A stretch of 51,635 bases of DNA from Clostridiaceae bacterium (GCA_024635995.1 JAGXHW010000009.1:1-51635), one strand, 5' to 3'; positions 36,582-44,998 are shown, numbered from the stretch's first letter. The notes: generated from the sequence alone by a model not told the origin. Numbers and translations are program-made.

Positions 36582-37601
36582 TTATTTGGGGACAAACCCA
36601 ATTTCGTGAGGTTTTGACCCCACTGGAATCCGCTTTATTACCTCAAAGGAATTCATATCGATCACTGCGATTTCGTTACTTTCCAGACTGCTCACATACA
36701 TTTTATCCGTGTCCGGCACTTGAAATACATGGTTGGGCACACCCTGGATTTCGATGGTGGCTATCAATTCATAGTTTTGTGCATCGAAAACTGTCACATC
36801 GCCAGAAAACCGGTTAGCTGTCCAAACACTGCCACCGTCTTCTGCCACAGCAACACCATGGGTTCCTTCACCAGCCGGCAGTCTTACGATTTCGTCACCG
36901 CTGGCCAGGTCAATGACGCGGAGTTCATTGTCCATTAAACTGGCAACAAAAAATCGCTCCCCTGCCGGGTCTGTTTTTCCTTCGTTGGGAACCTTCCCCA
37001 CAGGAATGGTACGGATGATTTCTTGGCTCGCTGTGTCGATGACCGACAGGTCACCGGACATCACATTGGTGGCAAAAGCCAATGAACCGTCACTGTTAAA
37101 ACTGATGTGTGAAGGGCTTTTGGACCCTGATAATATTTCGCCTGCCAGGGTGTTTGTATGGGTGTCGTACACCATAATGTAATTATACTCCTCACCTTCT
37201 TCCAGTGCCCCACTGGTCAAGTACAAATAACGGCCCTCTGGTGCAAGATCGATGCCGTGAATCCTTCGTTCCAGGTTGATTTCATCCACTTCCTGACCGC
37301 TATCAACATCAATGATACTAAGAACACCCTCATTTTCATTGCCCACATAAATACGCCGCTGAGAGCTGCTGGCTGCCAGACCGTCAGAGACGGATTCATC
37401 CACCTCAATGACCTTCAGCGGTTCATCGAGTACCGTGTCAATGACAGTAATGGTGCCATCTTCTGTGTTGGCCACGTAGGCAAAATAGCCCTCTAGCGAT
37501 GAGTCACTGTCTTCCTGGCGGAGGATGAAGAATCCGCTGGTTACCAGCAATAGCACCAGTATTAATAACAGGTTTTTGCGTTTTCGTTGGTTAGCTGTCA
37601 T
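36582..37601 (-). CDS. YVTN/YncE-type beta-propeller protein, membrane-anchored
   Basis: A 339-residue protein with an N-terminal signal anchor (LLLILVLLLVTSGFFIL). About seven blades follow, each with the pattern YVANTEDGTITVIDT / IYVGNENEGVLSIIDV / SDLSVIDTAS / VTVFDAQNYE / NEIAVIDMN. The surface location and YVTN repeats suggest a binding or scaffold role; YncE-like proteins have been tied to metal stress in other bacteria. It overlaps the upstream gene by 11 bases, so translation is coupled. Confidence 0.9.
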   Translation of the reverse strand: MTANQRKRKNLLLILVLLLVTSGFFILRQEDSDSSLEGYFAYVANTEDGTITVIDTVLDEPLKVIEVDESVSDGLAASSSQRRIYVGNENEGVLSIIDVDSGQEVDEINLERRIHGIDLAPEGRYLYLTSGALEEGEEYNYIMVYDTHTNTLAGEILSGSKSPSHISFNSDGSLAFATNVMSGDLSVIDTASQEIIRTIPVGKVPNEGKTDPAGERFFVASLMDNELRVIDLASGDEIVRLPAGEGTHGVAVAEDGGSVWTANRFSGDVTVFDAQNYELIATIEIQGVPNHVFQVPDTDKMYVSSLESNEIAVIDMNSFEVIKRIPVGSKPHEIGFVPK

Positions 37602-38265
37602 GGGAAACCCCCAGTTGGCTGTCAGCCAGTTCTACAGATTCCCACCGGAACACGCGGGCGTTAACGCCGTCCAGTTCAACAATCTTCAGTTCCATGGCAT
37701 CTGCCACTTCTAGTATGGCAGTATCAAGTAACGGTCCTGTTAGCACAAGACGACCACGCAAATGATGCCCCTCTCCTTCCGTAACACGCCATTCCATGCT
37801 TTCAACCGGGTAGAGAATTCCGTCCAATGACAGCTGACTCATTAGTGCCAGGTCATACTGATCCAAATCCACTGAATGGGTGTCCATCAGAACATCAAAT
37901 TCCAGGTGATCTTTAGGATGGTTGTCCAAATTAACCAGCGACACGCCTATGGCCACTTCCCCCTGGGCATCAACCCGCATTGCAGAAAGGGTGTCAGCTT
38001 CATCCTTCAATTTATTTTCAGACTCGTTAGGCACTGTTGTGTTGAGCTCATTCTCTTCTGCATTTCCTTCTGATTCTGCTGTTTCTAATGTCTCAGTCTC
38101 TACAGTTGCTGTTTCTACTGCTTCTGTTGAATTTAATTTGTTTAATAGTCCCCTTGCCAGTGCAGCTTCTTCTCCCGGAGGCGAAAAGAACTGTACCACA
38201 CCCGCTGTTAGAACTCCCGTTATAATCACTGCTCCCAGCATAAATCCAAAACTCTTATTATTCAT
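37591..38265 (-). CDS. membrane-anchored exported protein, unknown function
   Basis: A 224-residue protein with an N-terminal anchor (FMLGAVIITGVLTAGVVQFF), a Thr/Glu-rich spacer (ETATVETETLETAESEGNAEEN) and a beta-rich C-terminal domain with NLDNHPKDHLEFDVLMDTHSVDLD and HHLRGRLVLTG. The latter resembles a small periplasmic immunoglobulin-like fold with His/Asp residues that could bind metal. The start at 38265 follows AAAGGTG; longer frames begin in the upstream region. It is the first gene of the 38265-35744 group. No family recognised. Confidence 0.75.
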   Translation of the reverse strand: MNNKSFGFMLGAVIITGVLTAGVVQFFSPPGEEAALARGLLNKLNSTEAVETATVETETLETAESEGNAEENELNTTVPNESENKLKDEADTLSAMRVDAQGEVAIGVSLVNLDNHPKDHLEFDVLMDTHSVDLDQYDLALMSQLSLDGILYPVESMEWRVTEGEGHHLRGRLVLTGPLLDTAILEVADAMELKIVELDGVNARVFRWESVELADSQLGVSHDS

Positions 38266-38540
38266 TTGCATCACCTTTCTATTAACATTATATTTCACAG
38301 CAACACGTCTTCCTCTATCGGCAATGTAGTGTGATTTCCCACACACATCTGTTGCTTATGCTCCTATATTATTTGGGCACTGAAACAATTGGAGCGACAA
38401 AACCGATCGATCAAGTCTCAAGCTCAACCCCACAGTCCACAGTAATGGACAGGGTTGCTGTGTTCACCGTTAAACAACGGTTCCTCTATCATTATGCAAG
38501 GATGATGCCAAAATAAATGGATAATACTGCTCTGTACAGT

Positions 38541-38555
38541 TGGCACGAAGATTGC
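38541..38555 (+). promoter_or_regulatory. sigma-54 promoter (best consensus in the window)
   Basis: TGGCACGAAGATTGC matches TGGCACR-N4-TTGC exactly, with GG-N10-GC spacing. It points to the small CCGGHHH protein and methyltransferase genes, after a leader of about 300 bases. Confidence 0.88.
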
Positions 38556-38566
38556 ATAATAACATA

Positions 38567-38868
38567 AACGCACTCACACATTTGGTTCAGCAGGCCCGCT
38601 TCTTTGAACCTGCTATTATTCTGGGTATGGCCTGGCAGGGTGAGCTATGATGTCTATAGTGGCCAAATGAAGTGAAACTGGCTGAAGGAAAGGAGCAAAA
38701 GCCACGACTGAGTGCAGAAAATGACACAACCACATCTAAAAAGCGGACTATCAGTGGGGATAATGGTGATTACGACCATTATATGGGGTTAAGGCAAGAA
38801 AAACCAGAAACAGGGAAGTCTCACAGGAAGAGCGGATTTTAAGTAAATTGTAGAAGGAGGTGTGCCCT
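38567..38868 (+). promoter_or_regulatory. 300-base leader without gene
   Basis: The sequence between the promoter and ATG 38869 is purine-rich and stops are frequent in all frames. Short complementary segments (GCAGG...CCTGC at 38590-38612) suggest RNA structure. I do not recognise a known riboswitch. Confidence 0.4.
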
Positions 38869-38988
38869 ATGAATAACTGGTTGTTGATTGCAGTACTGAT
38901 TGGTTGGGTGTTCATGATGACCCGGAAAGGAGGCTGCTGCGGTGGTCACCATCATCGGGAAGAACGTCATGAAGATAATAATGAATAA
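38869..38988 (+). CDS. tiny membrane protein with CCGGHHH metal-binding tail
   Basis: A 39-residue protein: one membrane helix (MNNWLLIAVLIGWVFMM) followed by TRKGGCCGGHHHREERHEDNNE. A strong AGAAGGAGG precedes the ATG. The Cys-Cys-Gly-Gly-His-His-His cluster is a likely soft-metal site near the membrane surface. The first gene after the best sigma-54 promoter, it is 14 bases before the ICMT-like gene. A second small protein at 45684 has MGCCGGGHNHR at its start and the helix at its end, the mirror arrangement. Confidence 0.78.
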   Translation: MNNWLLIAVLIGWVFMMTRKGGCCGGHHHREERHEDNNE

Positions 38989-39002
38989 AGTGAGGGATCC
39001 AC

Positions 39003-39647
39003 ATGCATTTTCTTAATGAATACGCTTACGGACTCTGGGGAGCTGTTATTTTTAATATCCTGATGTTTGGCAGTTTCGTTTACATGGTTTTCAGACCCAG
39101 GACCAAAAGGGATTGGCGGACCATGGGTGTTTTCACATCCTTTATGGTTGCTCTTTTTGCCGAAATGTTCGGCTTTCCGCTGACAATCTATCTGTTGACT
39201 TCTCTTTTGGGGAATCGCTACCCGGTGCTGGATCCCTTCACCCACCTTAATGGACACCTCTGGGTCGCTATGGCAGGCGGTTCAGAATGGGTGTATACCA
39301 TTCTGCATCCACTAAGCAACCTACTTATTTTTGTTGGACTGGCAGTGATTTCAGTTGGGTGGAAGGGGATTCACCGTGCAGGCGGTGAACTGGTAACAGC
39401 TGGTATTTACAATTATGTCAGACACCCCCAATATACCGGGTTTATCATCATAATTATCGGTTTTCTGCTTCAATGGCCCACCATTATCACCCTGGTCATG
39501 GCGCCGGTTCTTATCATTACGTACCGCCGACTTGCCCGTCGAGAGGAAGCAGTGATGATTGAAGAATTTCCGGGAGAATACCAGCAGTACAAGGAACGGG
39601 TACCAGCCTTTTTCCCGAGATTCCGGATGAACTACCAGGATTCCTGA
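39003..39647 (+). CDS. ICMT/PEMT-like membrane methyltransferase
   Basis: A 214-residue protein with about five membrane helices. The C-terminal signature RHPQYTGF, EE......Y..Y...VPAFFPR is that of the isoprenylcysteine carboxyl methyltransferase / phospholipid methyltransferase family, which binds SAM at the membrane face. It is common in bacterial heavy-metal loci, where its substrate is unknown. It is cotranscribed with the preceding tiny CCGGHHH protein and probably with the following SLH-NlpC gene. Confidence 0.88.
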   Translation: MHFLNEYAYGLWGAVIFNILMFGSFVYMVFRPRTKRDWRTMGVFTSFMVALFAEMFGFPLTIYLLTSLLGNRYPVLDPFTHLNGHLWVAMAGGSEWVYTILHPLSNLLIFVGLAVISVGWKGIHRAGGELVTAGIYNYVRHPQYTGFIIIIIGFLLQWPTIITLVMAPVLIITYRRLARREEAVMIEEFPGEYQQYKERVPAFFPRFRMNYQDS

Positions 39648-39716
39648 TGGTTTTCACATTTTATCAATCAGGCATTGGAGGCGTTTATGCCTAGAATATT
39701 TGGAGGAGATTATATA

Positions 39717-40751
39717 ATGCGAAAAAGAATGGCAGGTTTGTTTTTAATCGGGATGTTGATGTGGAGCACTGTTGGCGTGTCAGCTTTGGACAACGAAACA
39801 GGACTTTTCCGGGATGTAACGGAGATGGACTGGTTCTATCCCCATCTGGCAGAACTGCAGAAACATAACACTTTCAGCGGTTTGGGGAACAGCACCTTCG
39901 GCCCGGATTTTTTTATCACTGTTGGCGATTTTGCCATACTGCTGGAAAAGTCGGTCAGTTTCGTAAATGAAATGAATGGACCTTTTAGCGAAACCCTGGA
40001 TTACATAGAACCCAGTGAAATAGCGAGCAGTTTCGTTGCAGAATCAACCTATATTGGTGACGCCGCACATCCATTGACCCGGTATAATGCAGCAAAAATG
40101 ATGACCTTTCTGACTGGCAGCAACACAGGGGCGGATTATGAGCAATTCATTCCGTTGATCCATGATTATGAATTAATTCCGGAAACATACCAAGATGCAG
40201 TGCTGGAGGCTTACGGCAAAGGACTCCTATCGGGTTATCCGGACGGAACGTTCAAAGGCGAAGAATTTGTAACCAGAGCTGAAGCTGCCATTATGGTTTC
40301 AAAATTGATTCATGAAGACCGCAGAAGTGATCTGTTGGAGAAAGTATCTGCGCACGAAACGTCATTGCTTGAAGATAATGATATTCGAACCCGACTTATT
40401 GAAACAGCGTTGGAGTATCAGGGTGTCCCCTATCGTTGGGGAGGCACCAGTCCCTCAGGATTTGATTCCTCCGGTTTCATCTGGTATGTCTTTCGTGAAA
40501 ACGGAATTGACATTCCCCGGGTATCCTTTGATATCTATCGGTTCGGCGACCCCATTAACCAAGATGATCTCAAACCAGGGGATCTGGTGTTTTTTGAAGG
40601 GTATCGGCCAGGCCCTTCCCACGGCAGTATCTATATAGGTGATGGCCAATTTGTACATTCTCCTTCAACAGGAAAGACGATTACCATTGACAGCTTGTCT
40701 GACCCAGCCTACTGGGGTCCCAAATGGTACGGAGCGGTACGCATCATTTAA
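39717..40751 (+). CDS. SLH-repeat protein with degenerate NlpC/P60 domain (Cys to Ser)
   Basis: A 344-residue exported protein: signal peptide (residues 1-24), about three SLH-type repeats (25-200; best LSGYPDGTFKGEEFVTRAEAA), then an NlpC/P60 domain (225-344). The catalytic motif normally reads GFDCSGF; here it is GFDSSGF, with Ser251 encoded by TCC. His302 (SHGSIYIG) and His314 remain. Without the Cys, normal peptidoglycan endopeptidase activity is not expected; it may be a binding pseudoenzyme on the cell surface. I start at 39717 after TGGAGGAG, which gives a proper signal peptide. Confidence 0.88.
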   Translation: MRKRMAGLFLIGMLMWSTVGVSALDNETGLFRDVTEMDWFYPHLAELQKHNTFSGLGNSTFGPDFFITVGDFAILLEKSVSFVNEMNGPFSETLDYIEPSEIASSFVAESTYIGDAAHPLTRYNAAKMMTFLTGSNTGADYEQFIPLIHDYELIPETYQDAVLEAYGKGLLSGYPDGTFKGEEFVTRAEAAIMVSKLIHEDRRSDLLEKVSAHETSLLEDNDIRTRLIETALEYQGVPYRWGGTSPSGFDSSGFIWYVFRENGIDIPRVSFDIYRFGDPINQDDLKPGDLVFFEGYRPGPSHGSIYIGDGQFVHSPSTGKTITIDSLSDPAYWGPKWYGAVRII

Positions 40752-40800
40752 AGGTCTACCAAATCAAGTGCTTCGCTGGCTGTGGGATTGAATCGAAACT

Positions 40801-40815
40801 TGGCATGATTATTGC
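40801..40815 (+). promoter_or_regulatory. sigma-54 promoter of LDCC protein copy 2
   Basis: TGGCATGATTATTGC, identical to the element at 9-23; 51 bases before the ATG at 40866. Confidence 0.85.
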
Positions 40816-40865
40816 ATTAATATATTAGTAACGTTATTCGCATTGGACCCAAGGAGGGCTTGGCC

Positions 40866-41018
40866 ATGAAAAAATGGTTCGAATCATTTCTCAAGAAAAT
40901 TGAAGCAGCCAACAAGAAAAACTTTGGCTCAGAGCGGATGGATTGCTGCGATTTGAACAATAAAAACACATCATCCTCAGAAAAAAGTTCAGAAAAAAAA
41001 CAACAGGCTTCTTCATAG
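40866..41018 (+). CDS. LDCC-motif putative metal-binding small protein, copy 2
   Basis: A 50-residue protein with an ATG start behind AAGGAGGGC. It is identical to copy 1 at most positions (MKKWFESFLKKIEAANKKNF, then GSERMDCCDLNN), with differences mainly in the Ser/Lys linker. Promoter, leader, gene and terminator are all conserved between copies. It lies between the SLH-NlpC gene and a convergent SAM methyltransferase, next to the intact copper ATPase. Confidence 0.85.
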   Translation: MKKWFESFLKKIEAANKKNFGSERMDCCDLNNKNTSSSEKSSEKKQQASS

Positions 41019-41031
41019 CCTGTTGTTTTTT
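41001..41031 (+). terminator. Rho-independent terminator of LDCC copy 2
   Basis: CAACAGGCT / AGCCTGTTG stem overlapping the stop codon, followed by TTTTTTG; same design as at 207. Confidence 0.88.
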
Positions 41032-41068
41032 GTTACCTCTCCAAAAGTGATTAAATAGATCTCTTCCA

Positions 41069-41686
41069 TCAAGCCTCCGCCACGATTAATTTCACTATAT
41101 CGAGAGACAGATTTTTTTCACTGATAATTTTAAAGCCTGCTTTTTTTATATTCTCACTCGTCTTTCGATTAATATTAGCGCCCCATAACCGAACAGTAAC
41201 TGGGTTTAAAAGATTCATCACAGGCTTTATTGCTCTATGTTCGCTCAATACATGCTCCAGTAAAACCAACTGACCTCCTGGTTTCAGCACTCTCTTGATT
41301 TCTTTTAAACCTTCAATGGGGTCAGGCACAGAACAAAATACACAGGTGGAAAAAGCCGTATCAAACACATTATCTTCAAATTCCAAATTTTGTACGTCCA
41401 TGTGATATAATGCAACATCTTTCTGCAGTTTATCAGCCCTTTTTTCAGCTTTTGCTAACATTTTTTCACTAAAATCTATGGCGATAATATCAGCATCAGG
41501 AGGATAAAACTCAATATTTTTCCCGGTGCCAACACCGATTTCCAAAGCTTTACCATGAACGTTATTTAAAACGTCTCCTCTGTATCTTTTAAACGCCATT
41601 AATTCCATAGGAGCGTCAAGAAAATCATATACTCTAGCAACCCTGTCATACCTACGTTTAATTAACGAGGTTCTTTTTTCATCCAT
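41069..41686 (-). CDS. class I SAM-dependent methyltransferase (UbiE/PmtA-like)
   Basis: A 205-residue protein: motif I LEIGVGTGKNIEFYP, motif II IIAIDFSEKML, then FDTAFSTCVFCSVPDPIEGLKEIKRVLKPGGQLVLLEH. The sequence and size resemble phosphatidylethanolamine N-methyltransferases and UbiE-type enzymes. Substrate is unknown; lipid or small-molecule methylation is possible. I start at 41686, though a GTG at 41698 is also possible. It lies downstream of the copper ATPase gene with a gap of 111 bases and may be read from it. Confidence 0.85.
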   Translation of the reverse strand: MDEKRTSLIKRRYDRVARVYDFLDAPMELMAFKRYRGDVLNNVHGKALEIGVGTGKNIEFYPPDADIIAIDFSEKMLAKAEKRADKLQKDVALYHMDVQNLEFEDNVFDTAFSTCVFCSVPDPIEGLKEIKRVLKPGGQLVLLEHVLSEHRAIKPVMNLLNPVTVRLWGANINRKTSENIKKAGFKIISEKNLSLDIVKLIVAEA

Positions 41687-41797
41687 TCTATTCCCCACTT
41701 CACTTTCATTTCAACTCTGTAATTCTAGTAATCTATTGTCAATGTTCTTGAATATACTTGCCGTGGCTAAATACATATCTCGTGAACGAACAAGTGC

Positions 41798-43912
41798 TCA
41801 GTCTATCTTCAGTAACCGCGCATTAACGGCCACAATAATGGTGCTGAGTGACATGAGTACAGCACCTACCGCAGGACTGATGACAATACCCTGGGTATAG
41901 AGGACGCCTGCCGCAAGGGGTATAGCAAGAAGGTTGTACCCTGTTGCCCAGGCCAGGTTCTGGAGCATTTTCCGGTAGGTTGCACGGGACAGCTTCAGAA
42001 TATTGACAACGTCAAGGGGATTACTTCGCACCAGAATAACATCTGCGGTTTCAATGGCAACGTCCGTTCCTGCACCAATGGCAATTCCCAAATCGGCTTT
42101 TGCAAGGGCTGGTGCATCGTTCACACCATCTCCAGTCATGGCAACGATTCTGCCTTCTTCATGCAGTTCGTCAATCTTTGTTGCTTTTTCCTGTGGCAGG
42201 ACTTCGGCAATGACGGTGTCTATCCCAATATTTTGTCCCACATAGTCAGCCACGCGCTGGTTGTCTCCGGTCAGCATAATGGATTCCACGCCCATCTCTC
42301 TGAGTATTGCCACCGCTTCTTTTGCCGATTCCCTGATGATATCTGAGAGACCAATAAAGCCCAACAGTTTTGAATCTTCCAGCACAAAAACAACGGTTTT
42401 TCCTTCCTGGGCAATTCGTTCATAATGTTCATCGTCAAAGGTAATGTTCTCAGCTCGCATAAATCCCGGACTGACAATTTTGATGTTTCTTCCATCGACT
42501 TTTGCTTCCAGGCCTTTTCCAGTGAGGTTCTTGTAGTCGGTGACGTCCATCCTTTTCACATTTTCTTCCTTACCTTTATTGACAATGCCCTTCGCAATGG
42601 GATGCTCGGAATTAAGTTCCATCGAATAAGCGATGGCCAGCAGTTCTTCTTTTGATACTTCTATTTCATGGATGTCCGTGACGCCAAACTGACCTTCTGT
42701 CATTGTACCGGTTTTGTCAAAAACGATGGCGTTGATATTACGTGCATTCTCGAAGGCGGCTCTATCTCTCACCAGAAGGCCTTTCTTTGCCCCAATGCTT
42801 GTGGATACAGCGGTTACCAGGGGTGTTGCAAGACCCAGGGCGTGGGGGCAAGAGATAATGACGACGGTAACAGCTCGAACAATGGCAAAATGCAAGTCTC
42901 CACCGATCACCATCCACACAGTAAAAGTGACGATTCCTGCCGTCAGCGCGATGTAGAAAAGCCATTTAGCGGCAACATCTGCCAGTCGCTGTGACCTGGA
43001 TTTTGATTCCTGGGCTTCCCGCACCATCTTTATTACCTGGGAAAGGAAGGTGTCGTCACCAACGCGACTTACCTTAAACTTCAGTACGCCGTCTCCGTTA
43101 ATGGAGCCCCCGACGATTTCATCTCCTTCTCCTTTGTCAACCGGTACGGACTCTCCAGTGATCATTGATTCATCCACCGAAGAATTCCCTTCATAGACTT
43201 GGCCGTCGATGGGCACCTTTTCACTGGGTTTGACAAGTATTTTATCGCCTGTTTTCAAATTGTTTAACGGAACATCTTCGGTATCTCCATTATCCTTGAT
43301 CAGATGAGCTTCCTCAGGCATCAGCTTAACCAGTTCATTCAGGGCGTTCGATGCCCCCATGATGGATTTCATTTCAATCCAGTGGCCCAGCAGCATAATC
43401 ACAATCAGGGTTGCCAGTTCCCAAAAGAACTCGCCGCCCGGAAGCACAAACACTGTCAGTGAACTGTAGACATAAGCGACAGTGATAGCTAACGCGATGA
43501 GCATCATCATGGCCGGAGATTTTGCTTTGAATTCCTCCACCGCCCCTGATAAAAACGGCTTGCCTCCATAGAAAAACATTACTGTTGAAAGAGCAAACAG
43601 CAGATAAGAATCGCCGGAAAAACGGAGGTCAACGCCCATGAACATTTGTATCATTGGCGATAAGATGAGGATCGGCACCATCAGGATTAGTGAAATAAAG
43701 AATCTTTTTCTGAAATCCGCAACCATCATTGCATGGTGGTCGTGGTGTCCTCCATGGCCCTCATGACCTTCATGATCTTCATGATCTTCATGATCTTCAT
43801 GATCTTCGTGGTCTTCGTGGTCTTCGTGGCCCTCCTGCTCTTCCTTTATTTTGTTGTGTTCTTCGTGATCATGTTTTTGATGTTCCATTGTGTGATCTTC
43901 TTTTTCTTTCAT
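41798..43912 (-). CDS. copB: CopB-type copper/silver-exporting P1B-ATPase, intact
   Basis: A 704-residue ATPase. The N terminus (10-60) is a His/Glu/Asp run built from HED repeats ending GGHHDHH. Motifs: TGES (252-255), transmembrane metal motif CPH (355-357), phosphorylation site DKTGT (399-403), SEHPIAKG, and GDGVND (594-599). CPH rather than CPC is typical of CopB-class Cu(II)/Ag(I) exporters. The start at 43912 follows GAGGTG. A DUF302 gene lies upstream; a shortened paralogue is at 4340. The His-rich region is encoded by a tandem DNA repeat that could vary in length. Confidence 0.94.
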   Translation of the reverse strand: MKEKEDHTMEHQKHDHEEHNKIKEEQEGHEDHEDHEDHEDHEDHEDHEGHEGHGGHHDHHAMMVADFRKRFFISLILMVPILILSPMIQMFMGVDLRFSGDSYLLFALSTVMFFYGGKPFLSGAVEEFKAKSPAMMMLIALAITVAYVYSSLTVFVLPGGEFFWELATLIVIMLLGHWIEMKSIMGASNALNELVKLMPEEAHLIKDNGDTEDVPLNNLKTGDKILVKPSEKVPIDGQVYEGNSSVDESMITGESVPVDKGEGDEIVGGSINGDGVLKFKVSRVGDDTFLSQVIKMVREAQESKSRSQRLADVAAKWLFYIALTAGIVTFTVWMVIGGDLHFAIVRAVTVVIISCPHALGLATPLVTAVSTSIGAKKGLLVRDRAAFENARNINAIVFDKTGTMTEGQFGVTDIHEIEVSKEELLAIAYSMELNSEHPIAKGIVNKGKEENVKRMDVTDYKNLTGKGLEAKVDGRNIKIVSPGFMRAENITFDDEHYERIAQEGKTVVFVLEDSKLLGFIGLSDIIRESAKEAVAILREMGVESIMLTGDNQRVADYVGQNIGIDTVIAEVLPQEKATKIDELHEEGRIVAMTGDGVNDAPALAKADLGIAIGAGTDVAIETADVILVRSNPLDVVNILKLSRATYRKMLQNLAWATGYNLLAIPLAAGVLYTQGIVISPAVGAVLMSLSTIIVAVNARLLKID
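43753..43829. repeat. 9-base tandem repeat coding the HED tract of CopB
   Basis: About eight units of CATGATCTT / CGTGGTCTT on the plus strand, coding (Glu-Asp-His)n on the minus strand. The four central units are identical, so copy number may change by slippage without breaking frame. Confidence 0.85.
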
Positions 43913-43940
43913 TATGTGCACCTCTTTCGCATCAACTTAA

Positions 43941-44357
43941 TTAGTCATCCTCTGAAACTGCCATTGTCACTGCCTTATCAATGGATTGGTGCAGTGCATC
44001 TTCCACTTCTTGCGCAAATGTCTTCAGGTTTGAATCCTGCAGTGCTTCCAACATTACCGATGGTAGCATCATACCAAGGGTTGTTTGTCCGTCAGCATCA
44101 AAGACAACCACTTTGCAGGGCAAAAAGTATATCACTTCAAGATTAGCTTCCAATGCTCGTTTTGCCTGTTTGGGGTTACACACTTCCAGGATGACTGCTT
44201 CCCGACTGTAATCCACTCCTTTTTCCTGCAATTTCGCCGGTACATTCATTTCCCATAATGTTCCAAACCCATGCTCTTTCAAACTTTTTTGGACTGCCTT
44301 CACTGCTTCCGGTACTGACTTGTCTGTTTTGGCTGCGTACGTGTACTTTAAGCTCAT
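43941..44357 (-). CDS. DUF302 protein
   Basis: A 138-residue protein of the DUF302 family. Hallmarks are TDKSVPEAVKAVQKSLKEHGFGTLWEMNVPAKLQEKG near the start, ILEVCNPKQAKRALEAN, and LLPCKVVVFDADGQTTLGMMLPS (here FLPCKVVVFDADG). The start at 44357 has GGGAGG; the longer frame is not needed. DUF302 proteins commonly accompany copper and cytochrome/redox genes. It is encoded 28 bases upstream of copB, so they share a transcript. Molecular function unknown. Confidence 0.88.
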   Translation of the reverse strand: MSLKYTYAAKTDKSVPEAVKAVQKSLKEHGFGTLWEMNVPAKLQEKGVDYSREAVILEVCNPKQAKRALEANLEVIYFLPCKVVVFDADGQTTLGMMLPSVMLEALQDSNLKTFAQEVEDALHQSIDKAVTMAVSEDD

Positions 44358-44550
44358 TTCACTGCCTCCCTTTTCATTTTCTTCTTTATCAACGGCTATA
44401 ACCCATGGATAACACACATCCTGTTTAAATAACAGCCTGTCACAATTTTAGATACGTTCCATTAATACCCTTCAATCTGTTACCTTCAAACTGAAAAATC
44501 TAAAAATCCTGTAATATCAGTGTTGTTGATAGTTCTAATGATAGTGACGG
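44358..44550. other. probable promoter region of the DUF302-copB unit
   Basis: Contains no gene. A vegetative-type minus-strand promoter is possible (TTGTGA near 44450). No -24/-12 element is seen, in contrast to the other copper genes. Confidence 0.4.
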
Positions 44551-44805
44551 TTATTCCTGCAGCATTTTCTTTTTCTGCACATATTCTTCTTCAGAAATCT
44601 CGCCCATGACATACCTCATCTGTAATGCCTGCAGCGCATCATTACCTGTCTGATGAGTGTTATTGCGTTTTAAGAGATAAACCACAGCTACAACTATGGC
44701 GATCATCAGGACAGCAACAATCAACATCTCCCATCCGCCATAGAAAAATCTGGAACCAAACCAGCCATTATGATTCCAGTTCCCAAATTCTCTCCCAAAC
44801 ATCAT
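44551..44805 (-). CDS. SHOCT-domain small membrane protein B2
   Basis: An 84-residue paralogue of the protein at 4028: FGREFGNWNHNGWFGSRFFYGGWEMLIVAV at the start, one membrane helix, and C-terminal SHOCT motif LQMRYVMGEISEEEYVQKK. It starts 10 bases after the type A SHOCT gene, preserving the A-B gene order of the first copy. Confidence 0.85.
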   Translation of the reverse strand: MMFGREFGNWNHNGWFGSRFFYGGWEMLIVAVLMIAIVVAVVYLLKRNNTHQTGNDALQALQMRYVMGEISEEEYVQKKKMLQE

Positions 44806-44815
44806 AATACCCCTC

Positions 44816-44998
44816 CTAATTCCTCAGTGTTTTAAGCATCTTTGAGTAGGTTTCATCATCAATTTCACCATTCACATAGCGCTTCTTTAAGACTTCTTCC
44901 GGATCCGACTGACTGTTGTTACCAAAGTCTATTTTGCCATTGCTCTTCAACACAAGATAAATTCCCACTCCAATCAGTACCCAGAGAATTATCATCAT
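44816..44998 (-). CDS. SHOCT-domain small membrane protein A2
   Basis: A 60-residue protein: helix MMIILWVLIGVGIYLVL, linker, SHOCT motif LKKRYVNGEIDDETYSKML. The start at the ATG-ATG pair follows AAGGAGGG, the same start structure as A1 and A3. It is the first gene of the A2-B2 pair. It is preceded by the 18-base-pair inverted repeat at 45105. Confidence 0.83.
   Translation of the reverse strand: MMIILWVLIGVGIYLVLKSNGKIDFGNNSQSDPEEVLKKRYVNGEIDDETYSKMLKTLRN

Noticed and set aside
38288-38310. Possible minus-strand sigma-54 promoter (GG-N10-GC) upstream of the 38265 gene
   Set aside because: The spacing fits and the -12 box is TTGC, but the -24 box reads AGGAAGA instead of TGGCAC; too weak to claim.
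43733-44146. Plus-strand frames opposite the CopB start and DUF302 gene
   Set aside because: Phe/Met/Ile-rich antisense of the HED repeat; the minus-strand genes have clear families and ribosome binding sites.
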